Source: Symbiodinium natans (lineage: Eukaryota > Sar > Dinophyceae > Suessiales > Symbiodiniaceae). From it: a stretch of 64,000 bases of DNA. This document shows positions 11,410 to 21,250 of the stretch, in pieces (within the stretch, counting starts at the first letter, position 1; the number at the start of each line of letters is the position of its first letter). The notes beneath the pieces are model-generated. The model was not told the DNA's origin. It did not search any database and saw nothing but the letters and a program-made list of their open reading frames with translations. Where the stretch lies: the NCBI GenBank assembly GCA_905221605.1, contig CAJNDS010002368.1, forward strand, positions 50,001 to 114,000, given 5' to 3'. A program made the position numbers and the translations under genes.

Positions 11410-11530
11410 ACATTCACTGGGTTTAGGGTTTAGGGTTTAGGGTTTAGGGTTTAGGGTTTAGGGTTTAGGGTTTAGGGTTTAGGGTTTAGGTTTAGGGTTT
11501 AGGGTTTAGAGTTTAGGGTTTAGGGTTCTG
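11410..11530 (+). repeat. TTTAGGG array
   Basis: About 17 TTTAGGG units just downstream (minus sense) of the terminal exon of the gene at 11.6-13 kb. Confidence 0.9.
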
Positions 11531-11590
11531 AATGCGCATGAACCTGTATGAATATCATATGAGCTGGCGTAGGCTGGGGCGTCGGTTGCT

Positions 11591-12338
11591 TTACTCCTCC
11601 AGGAGTCTAGATCCCAGCCCCTCGCCCCACTGCATCAGCTTGGGCTTATATAGGTTTAGGGTTCACCCACCCTCAACCCTCAACCCACAACCATCAACCT
11701 GAACCCTAAACCCTAAACCCTAAACCCTAAACCCTAAACCCTAAACCCTAAACCCTAAACCCTAAACCCTAAACCCTAAACCCTAAACCCACAGGCTCAG
11801 CAATTTTCGCCTCTAACCCTAAACCCTAAACCCAGAACCCCAAACCCCAAAACCTAAACCTAAACCCTAAGCCCTAAACCCTAAACCCCAAACCCCAAAC
11901 CCTAAACCCTAAAATCAGTACGTTAAGTGCTCACCAGGGCTCCAGGACGCATCCGCAGTCAAAGTGGTAGCCTCCAGGCCAGGAAGCACCCAACCCTAAA
12001 CCCCGAGTACCCTTTCGGGTTTGGGATTTAGGGTTTGGGGTTTAGGGTTTAGGGTTTGGGGCTTGGGGTTTGGGGTTTAGGGTTTGGGGGTTTTGGGTTT
12101 AGGGTTTAGGGGCTTTAACCTGACGATAGCTGATATCCATACTGAGGGACGTAGGACGAGTGGCTGTGTTGTAACTGCAAGTAGAAAAGGGTTCAGTAAG
12201 AGGCCTATACCCAGCCTGACACCCTAAACACCTACAACCTCTTAAACTCCTAAAACCCCTATAATCCCTAAAACCCCCCAAACCCCTAAAACCCCTAAAA
12301 GCCCTACAGCCCCAAAAACCCCGAAAGCCCCTAAACCG

Positions 12339-12369
<31 letters not shown>

Positions 12370-12982
12370 AAAAAAGAAAAGAAAAGCCCTCAAGCCTCTA
12401 AAACCCCGAAAACCCCCTGCAGCCCCAAAAACCCCGTAAAACTTGTAACGCCCGCTAACCCTAAACCCTAAACCCCAAGCCCTAAACCCTAAACCCTAAA
12501 CCACTAACAGACCCGTAGATGGGCCTTCCGGTCCGGGCATAGCACCGTAGACGAAGCCCACTGGGTAGCTGCGCACCATGGCCAAGGGGTCCTGCAGGGT
12601 TTTTTGGGCTGAGGGACGTTGAGGATTCAGAGCTTAGGGTTAGGGTTTAGGGTTTAGGGTTTAGGGTTTAGGGTTTAGGGTTTAGGGTTTAGGGTTTGGG
12701 GTTTAGGGCTTAGGGTCTAGGGTATGAGGCTTAGGGATGTTTAGGATTCAGTCTTTAGGGTGTAGGGTTTAGACCTTAGGGATGTTAAGGTTCTTTAAGT
12801 CTAGGGCTGAGGGCTGAGGGCTGAGGGCTTAGGGCTGAGTGTTGAGGGTTGAGGGTTGAGGGTTTAGGGTTGCCTATTCCTCGTATACAGGATCTCCGAC
12901 AAAGAAACCCAAGAGCCAATTTGGGGAATTCCCCATAGCTACAGGTTTCCCTTTGTGGGTGCTCCGCTCCGCAAGGTTGGTC
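11591..12982 (-). CDS. 3' part of a spliced gene, six phased exons, unknown protein
   Basis: Six minus-strand exons join in consistent phase: 12889-12982, 12502-12591, 12120-12174, 11935-11995, 11789-11810 and 11591-11644, ending in TAA. Donors are GT throughout (GATCCT|GTATAC, TTAGTG|GTTTAG, TCAG|GTTAAAG, CCCTG|GTGAGC, CTGTGG|GTTTAG). Acceptors include TTTTCTACTTGCAG. The joined protein is about 110 residues, with segments MVRSYPVGFVYGAMPGPEG, SWPGGYHFDCGCVLEPW and QWGEGLGSRLLEE at the C-terminus. Introns consist largely of TTTAGGG/CCCTAAA units. The gene probably continues upstream (13.4-13.7 kb and beyond). I do not recognise the family; splice sites are read by eye. Confidence 0.55.
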
Positions 12983-13076
12983 CTAAACCCTAAACCCTAA
13001 ACCCTAAACCCTAAACCCTAAACCCTAAACCCTAAACCCTAAACCCTAAACCCTAAACCCTAAACCCTAAACCCTA
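12983..13076 (-). repeat. CCCTAAA array
   Basis: Thirteen CCCTAAA units immediately upstream (minus sense) of the exon at 12,889-12,982, consistent with an intron. Confidence 0.9.
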
Positions 13077-13206
13077 CACCGACTTCAGTTTACGGTTTAG
13101 GGTGCTGTAAAGCCCAGAACCCTGCACTTGAGCCCTGCCCTGCCTCACTCTGGCAGCCATGGTCTCTCCGGGACAGACCCTACAAGGAGGGGCCTTTTTT
13201 CGGGGT

Positions 13207-13360
13207 TAAATAAATAAATATAAATATAAATATAAATATAAATATAAATATAAATATAAATATAAATATAAATATAAATATAAATATAAATATAAATATA
13301 AATATAAATATAAATATAAATATAAATAAATAAATATATATATATATATATATATATAGG
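13207..13360. repeat. TAAATA hexamer array followed by (TA)n
   Basis: Some 20 copies of ATAAAT/TAAATA, then about 12 TA units (13335-13359). A simple microsatellite in a probable intron or spacer. Confidence 0.95.
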
Positions 13361-13413
13361 GGAATAAGATTAAGGTTCCTAAACCCTAAACCCTAAACCC
13401 TACACCCTAAATA

Positions 13414-13735
13414 CTAACTAGAACTAAGGGGCTTATGACCTAAGTTGGGCATGGCAACGTGGCAGCGCGCCCAGTCTGTCAGTTGGACGATGGCGACTCT
13501 GCCATCTGGGCCCGGCAGAAGGCCACAGCTGCCAGGACAGGTCTCCGTCACCACATTGCCCCTCCTAGTGCGTCTCCGGAATCGGCTTGCGCCTGTCTCC
13601 GTTTGCACATAGAGCATCTCCACCCTTGTGCCGTGCACCCATTCAAAGACATAGATGGTCGACATGCCGCCTGAGGCGGAGTGGAAGCAGCTACCGGCAC
13701 GGGTGCCAGTGGGATTCGGCTTCCCATATTGATAG
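13414..13735 (-). CDS. Long exon of a minus-strand gene, unknown protein
   Basis: The minus frame is open for about 107 codons from a CCCTACTATCAA edge at 13,735 to a stop at 13,414. It reads as ordinary soluble protein (segments MSTIYVFEWVHGTRVEMLYV, GNVVTETCPGSCGLLPG, IVQLTDWARCHVAMPNLG). A possible donor is AACTTAG|GTCAT near 13,436. Telomere-like arrays lie on both sides. It probably belongs to the same gene as the exons at 11.6-13.0 kb, but the linking exon was not fixed. The antisense plus frame (13,459-13,674) is judged a shadow. Confidence 0.5.
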
Positions 13736-13838
13736 TAGGGTTAGGGTTTAGGGTTTAGGGTTTAGGGTTTAGGGTTTAGGGTTTAGGGTTTAGGGTTTAG
13801 GGTTTAGGGTTTAGGGTTTAGGGTTTAGGGTTTAGGGT
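13736..13838 (+). repeat. TTTAGGG array
   Basis: Fourteen TTTAGGG units next to the long exon at 13,414-13,735. Confidence 0.9.
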
Positions 13839-14028
13839 TGAGTCGGTTTAGGGTTTAGGTTCTAGGGTTTAGGGTTCAGGGTTGAGGGTTTCAAGAGGCT
13901 TGTCTGAGAGGGTTTTATGCCTTGTAGGGTTTTATCGGGATTTTAGGGGCTGGTGGGGTCTATGCCCTAGACGATAAACCCTAAACTAGCCCTAAACCCT
14001 AAACCCGAAACTCGAAACCAACACCCGG

Positions 14029-14173
14029 CGGTCCAACAGCAGCAAGCCCTAGCCCTAAACCCTAAACCCTAAACCCCAAACCCCAAACCCTAAACCCTAA
14101 ACCCTAAACCCCAAACCCCAAACCCGAAACCCTAAACCCTAAACCCTAAACCCTCAACGGTCCAACAGCAGCA
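14029..14173 (-). repeat. 16-bp direct repeats flanking a telomere-like intron
   Basis: CGGTCCAACAGCAGCA occurs at 14,029-14,044 and again at 14,158-14,173, with CCCTAAA-type sequence between. On the minus strand the upstream copy ends an open exon frame (contains LVTVVGSPDNNHLSMLLLDR, 14,158-14,240). The arrangement looks like an intron bordered by a target duplication. Confidence 0.6.
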
Positions 14174-14845
14174 TGGACAGGTGGTTGTTGTCTGGCGAGC
14201 CGACCACGGTGACCAACCTCACAGGGAAACCAGAGCTGCCCCTGTTTGGGGTTCAGCGCTGTTTAGGGCTTAGGGCTTAGGGCTTAGGGCTTAGGGCTTA
14301 GGGTTTAGGGTTTAGAATTAAGGTTTAGGGTTGCAAAGCTTAAAGGGTTAAGCGATTTGTAAGGGTTTTAAGGTTGAGAGGTTTGCAGGACGAAAGGGGT
14401 TTAACGATTGAAAAGGCTTCGGTTTCGGAGGATGTTTGGTGAGGCGTTGAAGGTTTCGAGTCTTGGAGTTGTCGAGGGGTTTTGGGGTTTGGGGTTTCAA
14501 ATCTCAAGGTTCACCCTGAACCTAAGGGTTTGCGGATGTTATGGCTTAGGGCTCAGTTTTTTTTGGGGCTTAGGACTTAGTGGCTAGGGCTTCAAGGAGT
14601 TTTTGTCGTGATTTTTTGGCCTCATGGCGCTCAGTTTATCAGGCCGCAGCTGCCTAACCTCGAAACCGACAGTCAATTCGAGGCCCAAGTATCCCAGGGT
14701 TAGGGTTTAGGGTGTAGGGGTTTGGGGTTGGGGTTTAGGGTTTAGGGTTCAGATTCAGGGTTCAGGGTTCAGGGTTCAGGGTTTAGGGCGTAAAGGGTTG
14801 ATAAATCCCGACCGTGAACCCCTCGACAGCCCTAACAAGGTAAAC

Positions 14846-14910
14846 CGGAGGCCACGAGGCAAGTTGACCAGGGCGTTGCGAAGTTTGCGTGGTCCTTCCT
14901 GCAGCCGGTT
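14846..14910 (-). CDS. Candidate internal exon, minus strand
   Basis: Minus acceptor GGCTGCAG|G is followed by an open frame containing EGPRKLRNALVNLPRGL, ending near a CCG|GTTTACC donor. Flanked by TTTAGGG arrays. Unknown function. Confidence 0.4.
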
Positions 14911-15034
14911 TAGGGTTTAGGGTTTAGGGTTTAGGGTTTAGGGTTGAGGGTTTAGGGTTTAGGGTTTAGGGTTTAGGGTTTAGGGTTTAGGGTTTAGGGT
15001 TTAGGGTTCAGGCAAGTGGTGGGCCTTGTTTGGG

Positions 15035-15283
15035 GTTTAGGATTTGGAGTGTATAGGCTTGGGAGGGACTGAAATGGTGATCTTGTATACCCCAGCTTTG
15101 GAGTAGACCCTGAGAACAAAAAGTACATACTTTCTAGGTATAAGTAGCTATCAAAGGAACCCAGAACCAAAAACAAAGTATTAAAGTATACTACTCCAAA
15201 ACCCAGATACTCTATACTGCTCAAATCTCTACTGTGGTACTTGCATGGAACATCGAAGCCTTTCAGTATTGAGGGCTCATATT
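15035..15283 (-). CDS. Two phased exons separated by a TIR-element intron
   Basis: The upstream minus exon (15203-15283, after acceptor TATAG|G) contains YEPSILKGFDVPCKYHSRDL. It splices at CTGG|GTTTTGG to CCAAAG|CTGGGG. The downstream exon (about 15035-15095) continues in phase as GVYKITISVPPKPIHSKS and a stop. The 107-nt intron (15096-15202) is almost exactly a TIR element of family B. The acceptor side of the upstream exon carries another repeat (15284-15342). Function unknown. Confidence 0.45.
15096..15202 (-). mobile_element. TIR element coinciding with a predicted intron, family B
   Basis: Ends TTTGGAGTAG and CTACTCCAAA are perfect 10-bp inverted repeats (15097-15106, 15191-15200). On the minus strand the element begins GTTTTGGAGTAG and ends CTACTCCAAAG, supplying both GT and AG splice signals. 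A second copy is at 25,317-25,417, sharing the internal AAGTAGCTAT and AAAGTATTAAAGTATA segments. Confidence 0.7.
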
Positions 15284-15342
15284 GCCTATACTCCCCTTAG
15301 AACCTTAATAAAAAACATATTTCTTAATATCCTCTTGGGTTA
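15284..15342 (-). repeat. Intron-end repeat shared with the ceramidase-like gene
   Basis: GCCTATACTCCCCTTAGAAC followed by CTTAATAAAAA and TATCCTCTTGGGTT closely matches 26,379-26,440, where it forms the 3' end of a phased intron. In both places the minus-strand exon starts right after TATAG. Confidence 0.7.
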
Positions 15343-15557
15343 TGTTTTAGGGTTTAGGGTTTAGGGTTTAGGGTTTGAAGTTTAGGGTTTAGGGTTTAGG
15401 GTTCCCAAGGGGGGGTATAGTTGCCGGGTGTACTTGTGGAAGGACGGCTTGAACATTTTTTTAAAGTCTGGTAACTCAAGAAACGGTGCGCAACTTCAGG
15501 CAGACAAAGGTTGGAGACTTAGGGTTTCTGCTTACATTGTTGATTCGGCTCCCTAAT

Positions 15558-15745
15558 CCCTAAACCCTAAACCCTAAACCCTAGACCCTAAACCCTAAAC
15601 CCTAAACCCTAAACCCTAAACACTAAACCCTAAACCCTAAATCCTAAACCCTAACCCTAAACCCTAGACCCCAGACCCTAGACCCTAGACCCTAGACCCT
15701 AGACCCTAGACCCTAGACCCTAAACCCTAAACCCTAAACCCCAAA
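15558..15745 (-). repeat. CCCTAAA/CCCTAGA array
   Basis: About 26 units, with a block of eight CCCTAGA variants in the middle (15,661-15,720). Confidence 0.9.
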
Positions 15746-15769
15746 CCAAACTGTTTGGGGTTGAGGGTG

Positions 15770-15835
15770 CGGGGTGTCAACTGGAATCGGCGGGCCACGG
15801 CTCGAAAGGAAGAGTGCAGATGTAGATCTCAGCAA
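15770..15835 (-). CDS. Candidate internal exon, minus strand
   Basis: The minus frame contains AEIYICTLPFEPWPADSS, with a possible GT donor at TTCCA|GTTGAC. A second island at 15,905-15,975 reads EPCLAKETPENARHTIFMA on the same strand. Unknown function. Confidence 0.35.
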
Positions 15836-16330
15836 CCCTAAACCTCAAACCCTAAACCCTAAACCCTAAACCCTAAACCCCAAACCCTAAACCCTAAACC
15901 CTCAAGCAGTTAAGCCATGAAAATCGTATGCCTGGCATTCTCCGGTGTTTCTTTGGCAAGGCAGGGCTCGAGAATAAACCGTAAACCCCAAGCAAAAGTT
16001 AAACCCTCACCCCCTCCCCCTCTTTATGCAAAGCAACCCCACCTAAAACTCCTTCAAGCATCCTGACGCCCCTTACGCTTCAACTTGGTAGCCTTTGGGG
16101 TTATGGTTTAGGGTTTAGGGTCTAGGGTTTAGGGCCCAGCAACCATGTTGTGGTAAGGGCACCCTTCTTTGGGTTGGCGACTTGATAAGGGAAGCCGGAA
16201 CCGCAAAAAAAGAAAGTCAAGGGTACCACTGGGCTACCAAGTAAACCCTAAACCCTCCTACGCCCTAAACCCTAAACCCTAAAACCTAAACCCTAAACCC
16301 TAAACCCTAAACCCTAAACCGTAAACCCTA

Positions 16331-16372
16331 AACCCTACCTCAACCTTGAAGCCCTCGCCAAGCGCCTCGCGT
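16331..16372 (-). CDS. Candidate internal exon, minus strand
   Basis: An acceptor-like GGCCAG is followed by an open minus frame containing AAREALGEGFK, ending at TTCAAG|GTTGAGG. Very short; supported only by both splice sites and array context. Confidence 0.35.
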
Positions 16373-16488
16373 GCGGCAGCACCTGGCCATGGCGGCTTAA
16401 GGTTTTTGTGCTTAGGGTTTAGGGCTTTGGGGTTTAGGGTATAGGGTTTACAGTTTAGGGGCTGAGCTCCGTTGGGGTTCCAGGCTTA

Positions 16489-16567
16489 CAGTGCTTTCAG
16501 GGTCTGCGCACAAAGGGGCAGTGGGATGGGGGAGCTTCTGTTGGGGTCCAAGATGTAAAGTCACGGG
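16489..16567 (-). CDS. Candidate internal exon, minus strand
   Basis: The minus frame contains LHLGPQQKLPHPTAPLCADP and ends at a good donor AGCACT|GTAAGCC. Unknown function. Confidence 0.35.
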
Positions 16568-16902
16568 CCCCTATGCAAAACAAGCAGTGACCCTGTAGCT
16601 CCGGGTGTACCTTCAAGTGTCCTAAGCCCCCGAAACCCTGTAGAAGCCCTACAAGCATCTACAAGCTCTGCAAGCCAAGCTTATAAGCCTCATAAAGGCT
16701 TTGCCCCCCCATCTAAGCTTTACAAACCCCAGAAGCCCCACAAACCGCAAAAACTGTACCGGTGCTGTGTAGGGACCATGGGCGGTAAACACTCAATATT
16801 CCAATAATCATGCTCAAACTACCCCGTCAATCACGCCCCAAAAGGGGCAAGCACTGACCCAAAGAGCGTGCGCCTGCTTCTTCCCAACTGTCGCCACCCA
16901 CC

Positions 16903-17206
16903 ATGACCGACGCGGCCAGGCTTTTGGAATCCGGCAGCACGGATAAGTCGCAAAGCACGGCCACCACCTCGGGCGCAGTGGTCCAGGGTGTCAAAGACCC
17001 CGGAACGCCCTCCCAAAACCCTAAACCCTAAACCCTACACCCTAAGGCCCTAAACCCTAAACCCTACACAGAAGATCCTGAGTGGTGAGCTTCCGAAACC
17101 CCACACTCCCAAACCTATATCCCACACCCTCAGAATTCGCGCCTCTCACCCTTGCAAGCTGACCCCTGATCCCGCAGCGTATCATGGACTAGACACCTCA
17201 ACCTGA
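16903..17206 (+). CDS. Plus-strand ORFs, possible two-part small gene
   Basis: An ATG at 16,903 opens a 42-codon frame (contains MTDAARLLESGSTDKSQSTA) that runs into CCCTAAA sequence. A second open plus frame at 17,069-17,206 (contains QKILSGELPKPHTPKP and SHPCKLTPDPAAYHGLDTST) ends in TGA. They might be joined by an intron over the 17,015-17,068 array. Most neighbours are on the minus strand, so this is tentative. The antisense frames at 16,831-17,016 and 17,210-17,452 are treated as shadows. Confidence 0.3.
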
Positions 17207-17539
17207 ACTTCAAGTAGCAAAAACCACGAACCGTAATCTCACAAAGAGCAAAACCTTAACCAAAACTGATGTGGCACCAAATCCTACAATCGTGATTTCA
17301 ACAAAATCCCAAACCCGAAACTCGAACCTGTCAACCATAAACCTCAAACTTGAAAGCGCTACCCTCACAATGCCCAAACCCCAAAACATCCGAGCCTGAA
17401 CCCCAAACCCCACCATATAGAATCCTGAAAAAGGGTATATAAAGGAAAACAAGGTACCTTATTCCCTAAACCCTAAACCCTCCCTAAACCTTAACCCAGC
17501 TATCAAGAACCCTAAACCCTAAACCCTAAACCCTAAAAC

Positions 17540-17653
17540 CTGGAGTCTTCCAGGTCGATTGGCTTTCGCCAGGCGCGCGTCGCCAAGGCCGCAGGCGGCG
17601 CGCAAGGCATTGGCGTCCGGGGATTCCGAGAGCAGCGCCTGCGGCCCGACAGC
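17540..17653 (-). CDS. Internal exon, minus strand, unknown protein
   Basis: Acceptor TGTAG|GCT and donor CTCCAG|GTTTTAG bound exactly 38 codons in phase 0 on the minus strand. The peptide is alanine- and leucine-rich (contains SESPDANALRAACGLGDARL). Both flanks are telomere-like introns. One of the cleanest single exons in the window; family not recognised. Confidence 0.5.
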
Positions 17654-17732
17654 CTACAACCCCTAAACCCTAACCCTAAACTCTAAACCCGAAACCCTGA
17701 ACCCTCTGGGGCTGCAGGGGTTTGGTTGGTGT

Positions 17733-17761
17733 TTTTTTTTTTTTTTTTTTTGGGGGGGGGG
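17733..17761. repeat. T-run followed by G-run
   Basis: About 20 T and then 10 G with no intervening bases. Homopolymer lengths may be unreliable. Confidence 0.9.
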
Positions 17762-18053
17762 GAGGGGGATTCCGGGGCTTCGGGGAGTTAATATAGACCT
17801 ACGTAACCCTAAGCCCCAAATTGTGTTTAGGGTTTAGGGTTTGGGAATCCAAACTTCAAAACCCTGAAATGCAGAACCCTAGGGCCGTAAGGAAGCCCCT
17901 AAACCCGCACTTTTTAGAGCCCTAAACCCTTAACCCTAAACCTAAACCCTAAGCCCTAAACTCCTGAACATCAGGCACCAGCAGAGGCTGCAGACCGCCT
18001 GCGCCAAGTCGCGATGGGCCTTTCCTTGCTTCACGAAGCTGCAAGCACCTGTG

Positions 18054-18229
18054 CTTGCTGTGGGTTAGTAGGGAATAAGGTTTAGGGTTTAGGGTTTAGG
18101 GTTTAGGGCTTAGGGTTTAGGGTTTAGGGTTTAGGGTTTAGGGTTTACCCTACATCCCCTGTGTATATACCCCTTAAGGGATTATACAGCGTACCTCATT
18201 CCCCCCATTCCCTACTAACCGACAGCAAG
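18054..18229. mobile_element. TIR element enclosing a telomere-like array
   Basis: Left end 18,054-18,076 (CTTGCTGTGGGTTAGTAGGG plus AAT) and right end 18,207-18,229 are inverted copies matching at 22 of 23 bases. The interior holds a TTTAGGG array and a short unique segment. GGTTAGT and AACC.ACAG at the ends give possible GT...AG intron borders in both orientations. Flanking GC-rich islands are open on both strands, so the host-gene strand is not settled. Confidence 0.65.
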
Positions 18230-18775
18230 TCTGAGGACGACCCCTGGGAGGATCCAAAACATATATCCCTTTGAGGGTCCTTAGGAACCCTACTATTTGG
18301 GGGTTCTAATTTTTGGATCATCCCAGGTCTGGGTGAGGATGGCGTTAGGGGCTCAGCAGGAGTTGGGCTTGGGGTTGAGGGTTTAGGGTGAACCCTGAAC
18401 CCTACAACCCTACACCCTATAACTCTAGACTAGACCCTAAGCCCTATCACCCTAGAACCCTAGTTCAGGATTGAGTAAGGTTTTGGATTTAGGGTTTAGA
18501 GTTTAGGGTTCAGGGGTTCGTTCGGCGGATGATGTCAGGTACCTCATTCCCAAATTCCCGACGAAGAACCCCAGGCTCTTAGGGGCTTAGGGAGCTTTGG
18601 GAACATAGGGTTTCTTACGGTCTGCGAGACCGCGAGGGCGCAAGTTAGCGGCTTTGGGTTAACAGAAGTAACTTCAAAAGTATATTATCATAAGCCAGAA
18701 GATGCTAGGTGTATGCCCTAAACCCTAGACCCTGAACCCCAAACCCTAAACCCAAAACCCCAGAATGCTTAGGGC

Positions 18776-18862
18776 TTACAGCGAAACGCCCAGGCACAAG
18801 CATTCGCCACGGCGTAGCGTCGATCCAGCTCACCTGAGTACTCGTGGGGCGAGTAACCCGAA
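18776..18862 (-). CDS. Candidate internal exon, minus strand
   Basis: The open minus frame contains SPHEYSGELDRRYAVANACA and ends at a strong donor CGCT|GTAAGCC. Upstream flank is a telomere-like array. Unknown function. Confidence 0.45.
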
Positions 18863-19040
18863 ACCCTAAACCCTGCGCCCTAAACCCCAAACCCCAAACC
18901 CCAAACCCCAAACCCCAAACCGTAAACCCTAAACCCTAAACCCTAAACCCTAAACCCTGAACCCTAAACCCCAAACCCTAAACTTAAACCCTATAGACCC
19001 CAAACCCGAAACCCTAAACCCTAAACCCTAAACCCTAAAC

Positions 19041-19160
19041 CCTACTAAGAACCAGCCAGACTAAGCCGGAGCGGCTGAGACCGGCAAGGGCTGCTTCCGT
19101 CGCAGCGACGGCTCCCGGCAAGGACCAGGGCTCTGTGCGCATCAGCCAGGCCTGCTTGAG
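19041..19160 (-). CDS. Candidate exon with hydrophobic end, minus strand
   Basis: Minus acceptor CAAGCAG|G starts an open frame containing WLMRTEPWSLPGAVAATEAA and ending SGLVWLVLS beside an array. Unknown function. Confidence 0.4.
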
Positions 19161-19415
19161 GTATAGGGCTTAGGGTTTAGGGTTTAGGGTTTAGGGTTTA
19201 GGGTTTAGGGTTTAGGGTTCGGGGTTTCGGGCTTAGGGCTTTAGGGTCTTCGGTTCTTTAGGGTTTCAAGGTCGTAGCCCGAGGTCAAGAGCTCCAGGAG
19301 AGTAGAGCTTCAGCGTTCAAGGTGCTTGAACAAATCGATGAAACGCCAACGCAGCCTCTTGAAGCTCAAGGCCTACATCAACAAATTGTAGGGTAGGGAA
19401 GTCAGGGTTTAGAGT

Positions 19416-19665
19416 TCAGGGAATGAGTTTAGGGCTTGGGGGCTCTGTCTCTATTTCGTGCCTCCTTTTCAAAAGGCCGCAATCGTGGGCAGGCCCCTCT
19501 GAACAGCTCTTTCCTTTGTGCTCGCCGGTGCCAAGCGCAAAATAAGGCAGGAGGCTGCGAGTGAGGAATCGAAACTGTGTTAAAAGGGCGTGAGTGTTGA
19601 GCCTAATGAGGGCAGTCGACACTTCGCTTTCACTGTGATTTAATGTGTATCTGCATATGAGGTGA
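19416..19665 (-). CDS. Candidate exon, minus strand
   Basis: A longer minus frame (contains NHSESEVSTALIRLNTHALL and SLLPYFALGTGEHKGKSC) ends at 19,416. No telomere motif inside. Frame choice is moderate; upstream boundary unclear. Confidence 0.3.
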
Positions 19666-20802
19666 GCTCGGTGTTGCAATATTGTATACGTGTGATATAA
19701 CCCGAAACCCCAAACTTGCATTTAAATCCGTCGCCCAAAGCCCTCAACCTTCCGTCATGACGCCCTAGACCCTGAACCCTAAACCCTTTTTCTACACATC
19801 GGGCGCGGTCGCAGCATTTTTGGGGCGCGCGCAGCATTGAGGGCTTCTGGAAGGTTTACGAGTAGGGTGCTGGTCCTATGCCCGTCCCTTGTTATTCTGG
19901 GTTTAGGGTGTAGGGTTTAAGAACTTAAGTTACCAGAATGAATTAAAATTAAGGCTACTGTGGCATTTAACATTTGTCCTATCAAACTGGTTTAAATTAA
20001 CATTCTCCAAAGGAAGACCAGTATCAGAAGGGCCTCAAAAAACCTAATTTACGAACCCTATCGTGTTCAGAGCGCGGCTGGAAATACCCTCTGCCAGACA
20101 ACGAAGCGGTTTAGGGTGTAGGGTGGGTTGTGGAGTCACCAAGCCCTCAAACCTCAAAGAGCATAAGGTACTAAGCCCAAACCTTAATAAGCCTAAACCC
20201 TGAATGCCCAAAGTTATAAAGGAACTTGTATATACATATACGCATATATATATATATATGTATACACACATACATTTTGTATATGTTATATATCGTATAT
20301 AGTACAAAATATGTACTATATAACAAAGAATAATGGGCCAGGAGAGGGATCGAGAGACTCGTGAGACATGCAGCGCTCCTGCCTGGAAAGCTGAAAACCC
20401 CGGATCTTGTCTGGTCTCCTGCATATTGGATGTTTAGGGTTTAGGGTTTCGGGTTTAGGGCAGAGGGTTTGGGGTCCCGGGTTCGGGGCTTTGGGTTGAA
20501 GGCTTTGAGGTTAAACCATGTCATAGAGTTTAAGCTTAAGGTGTAGGGTTTCGTTTAGGTTTCGGACAAGCTCGCTGCTTTAGGCTTGGGGGGCCACATC
20601 GGGTGTTGCTGCACTCGGGGATGGATCATGGCCAGTGGCCGCGTGTGCGGAAGAGGCCGAACACACATAGCCCTATGCCGAAATCACAAAACTCCCAAAA
20701 ACTTTAAACCCTCAATCCTCCCAAAAACCTTCGGGGTTTAGGGCTTGCAGCTCGGGATCAATTGACTTTGGCTGCAAGATCTGCGGCGGCGCGTGGTAAC
20801 TA

Positions 20803-20920
20803 ACCCTAAACCCTAAACCCTAAACCCTAAACCCTAAACCCTAAACCCTAAACCCTAAACCCTAAACCCTAAACCCTAAACCCTAAACCCTAAACCCTAG
20901 ACCCTAAACCCTCAACCCGA
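20803..20920 (-). repeat. CCCTAAA array
   Basis: About 16 perfect CCCTAAA units between two minus-open islands (20,750-20,800 and 20,925-21,040). Confidence 0.9.
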
Positions 20921-20926
20921 AACCCG

Positions 20927-21040
20927 GCACTTCTCTCCCGGAGGCTCCTCCTGAGTCGGCTGGAAAGGCCTGGCCTGGGACCAGGCGAAGACGTGGCCGC
21001 AGCCCTCCCGATGAACTGCCGCCTGGCGGCTTCGGGTTCA
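20927..21040 (-). CDS. Candidate internal exon, minus strand
   Basis: The open minus frame, very arginine-rich (contains EAARRQFIGRAAATSSPG and LSSRLRRSLRERSA), ends at a GCCGG|GTTTCGG donor. Downstream across the array another island reads SYHAPPQILQPKSIDPE. Unknown function. Confidence 0.4.
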
Positions 21041-21187
21041 GGGTGTCTTTAGGATAAGGGTTAGGGTTTAGGGTTTAGGGCTTAGGGCTTAGGGTGTAGG
21101 GTTTAGGGTTTAGGGTTTAGGGCTTTGGGCTTTGGGCTTTGGGCTTTGGGCTTAGGGCGTAGGGCTTAGGGTGTAGGGTTCAGGGTT

Positions 21188-21250
21188 GGGATGTTCCCCC
21201 TGATGCTAACAGCCCTTGATAGGGATGATAATGGGGGGGGGGGGGTACTA
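21188..21250. mobile_element. Truncated family A TIR element
   Basis: GGGATGTTCCCCCTGATGCT followed by AACAGCCC matches the left end of family A. The right half is replaced by a G-run. Confidence 0.5.

Noticed and set aside
20044-20424. 126-residue minus ORF with YIYIYIY stretch
   Set aside because: Much of it translates a TA-rich microsatellite (20,230-20,290) and telomere-like sequence; at most its upstream-most third could be exon.
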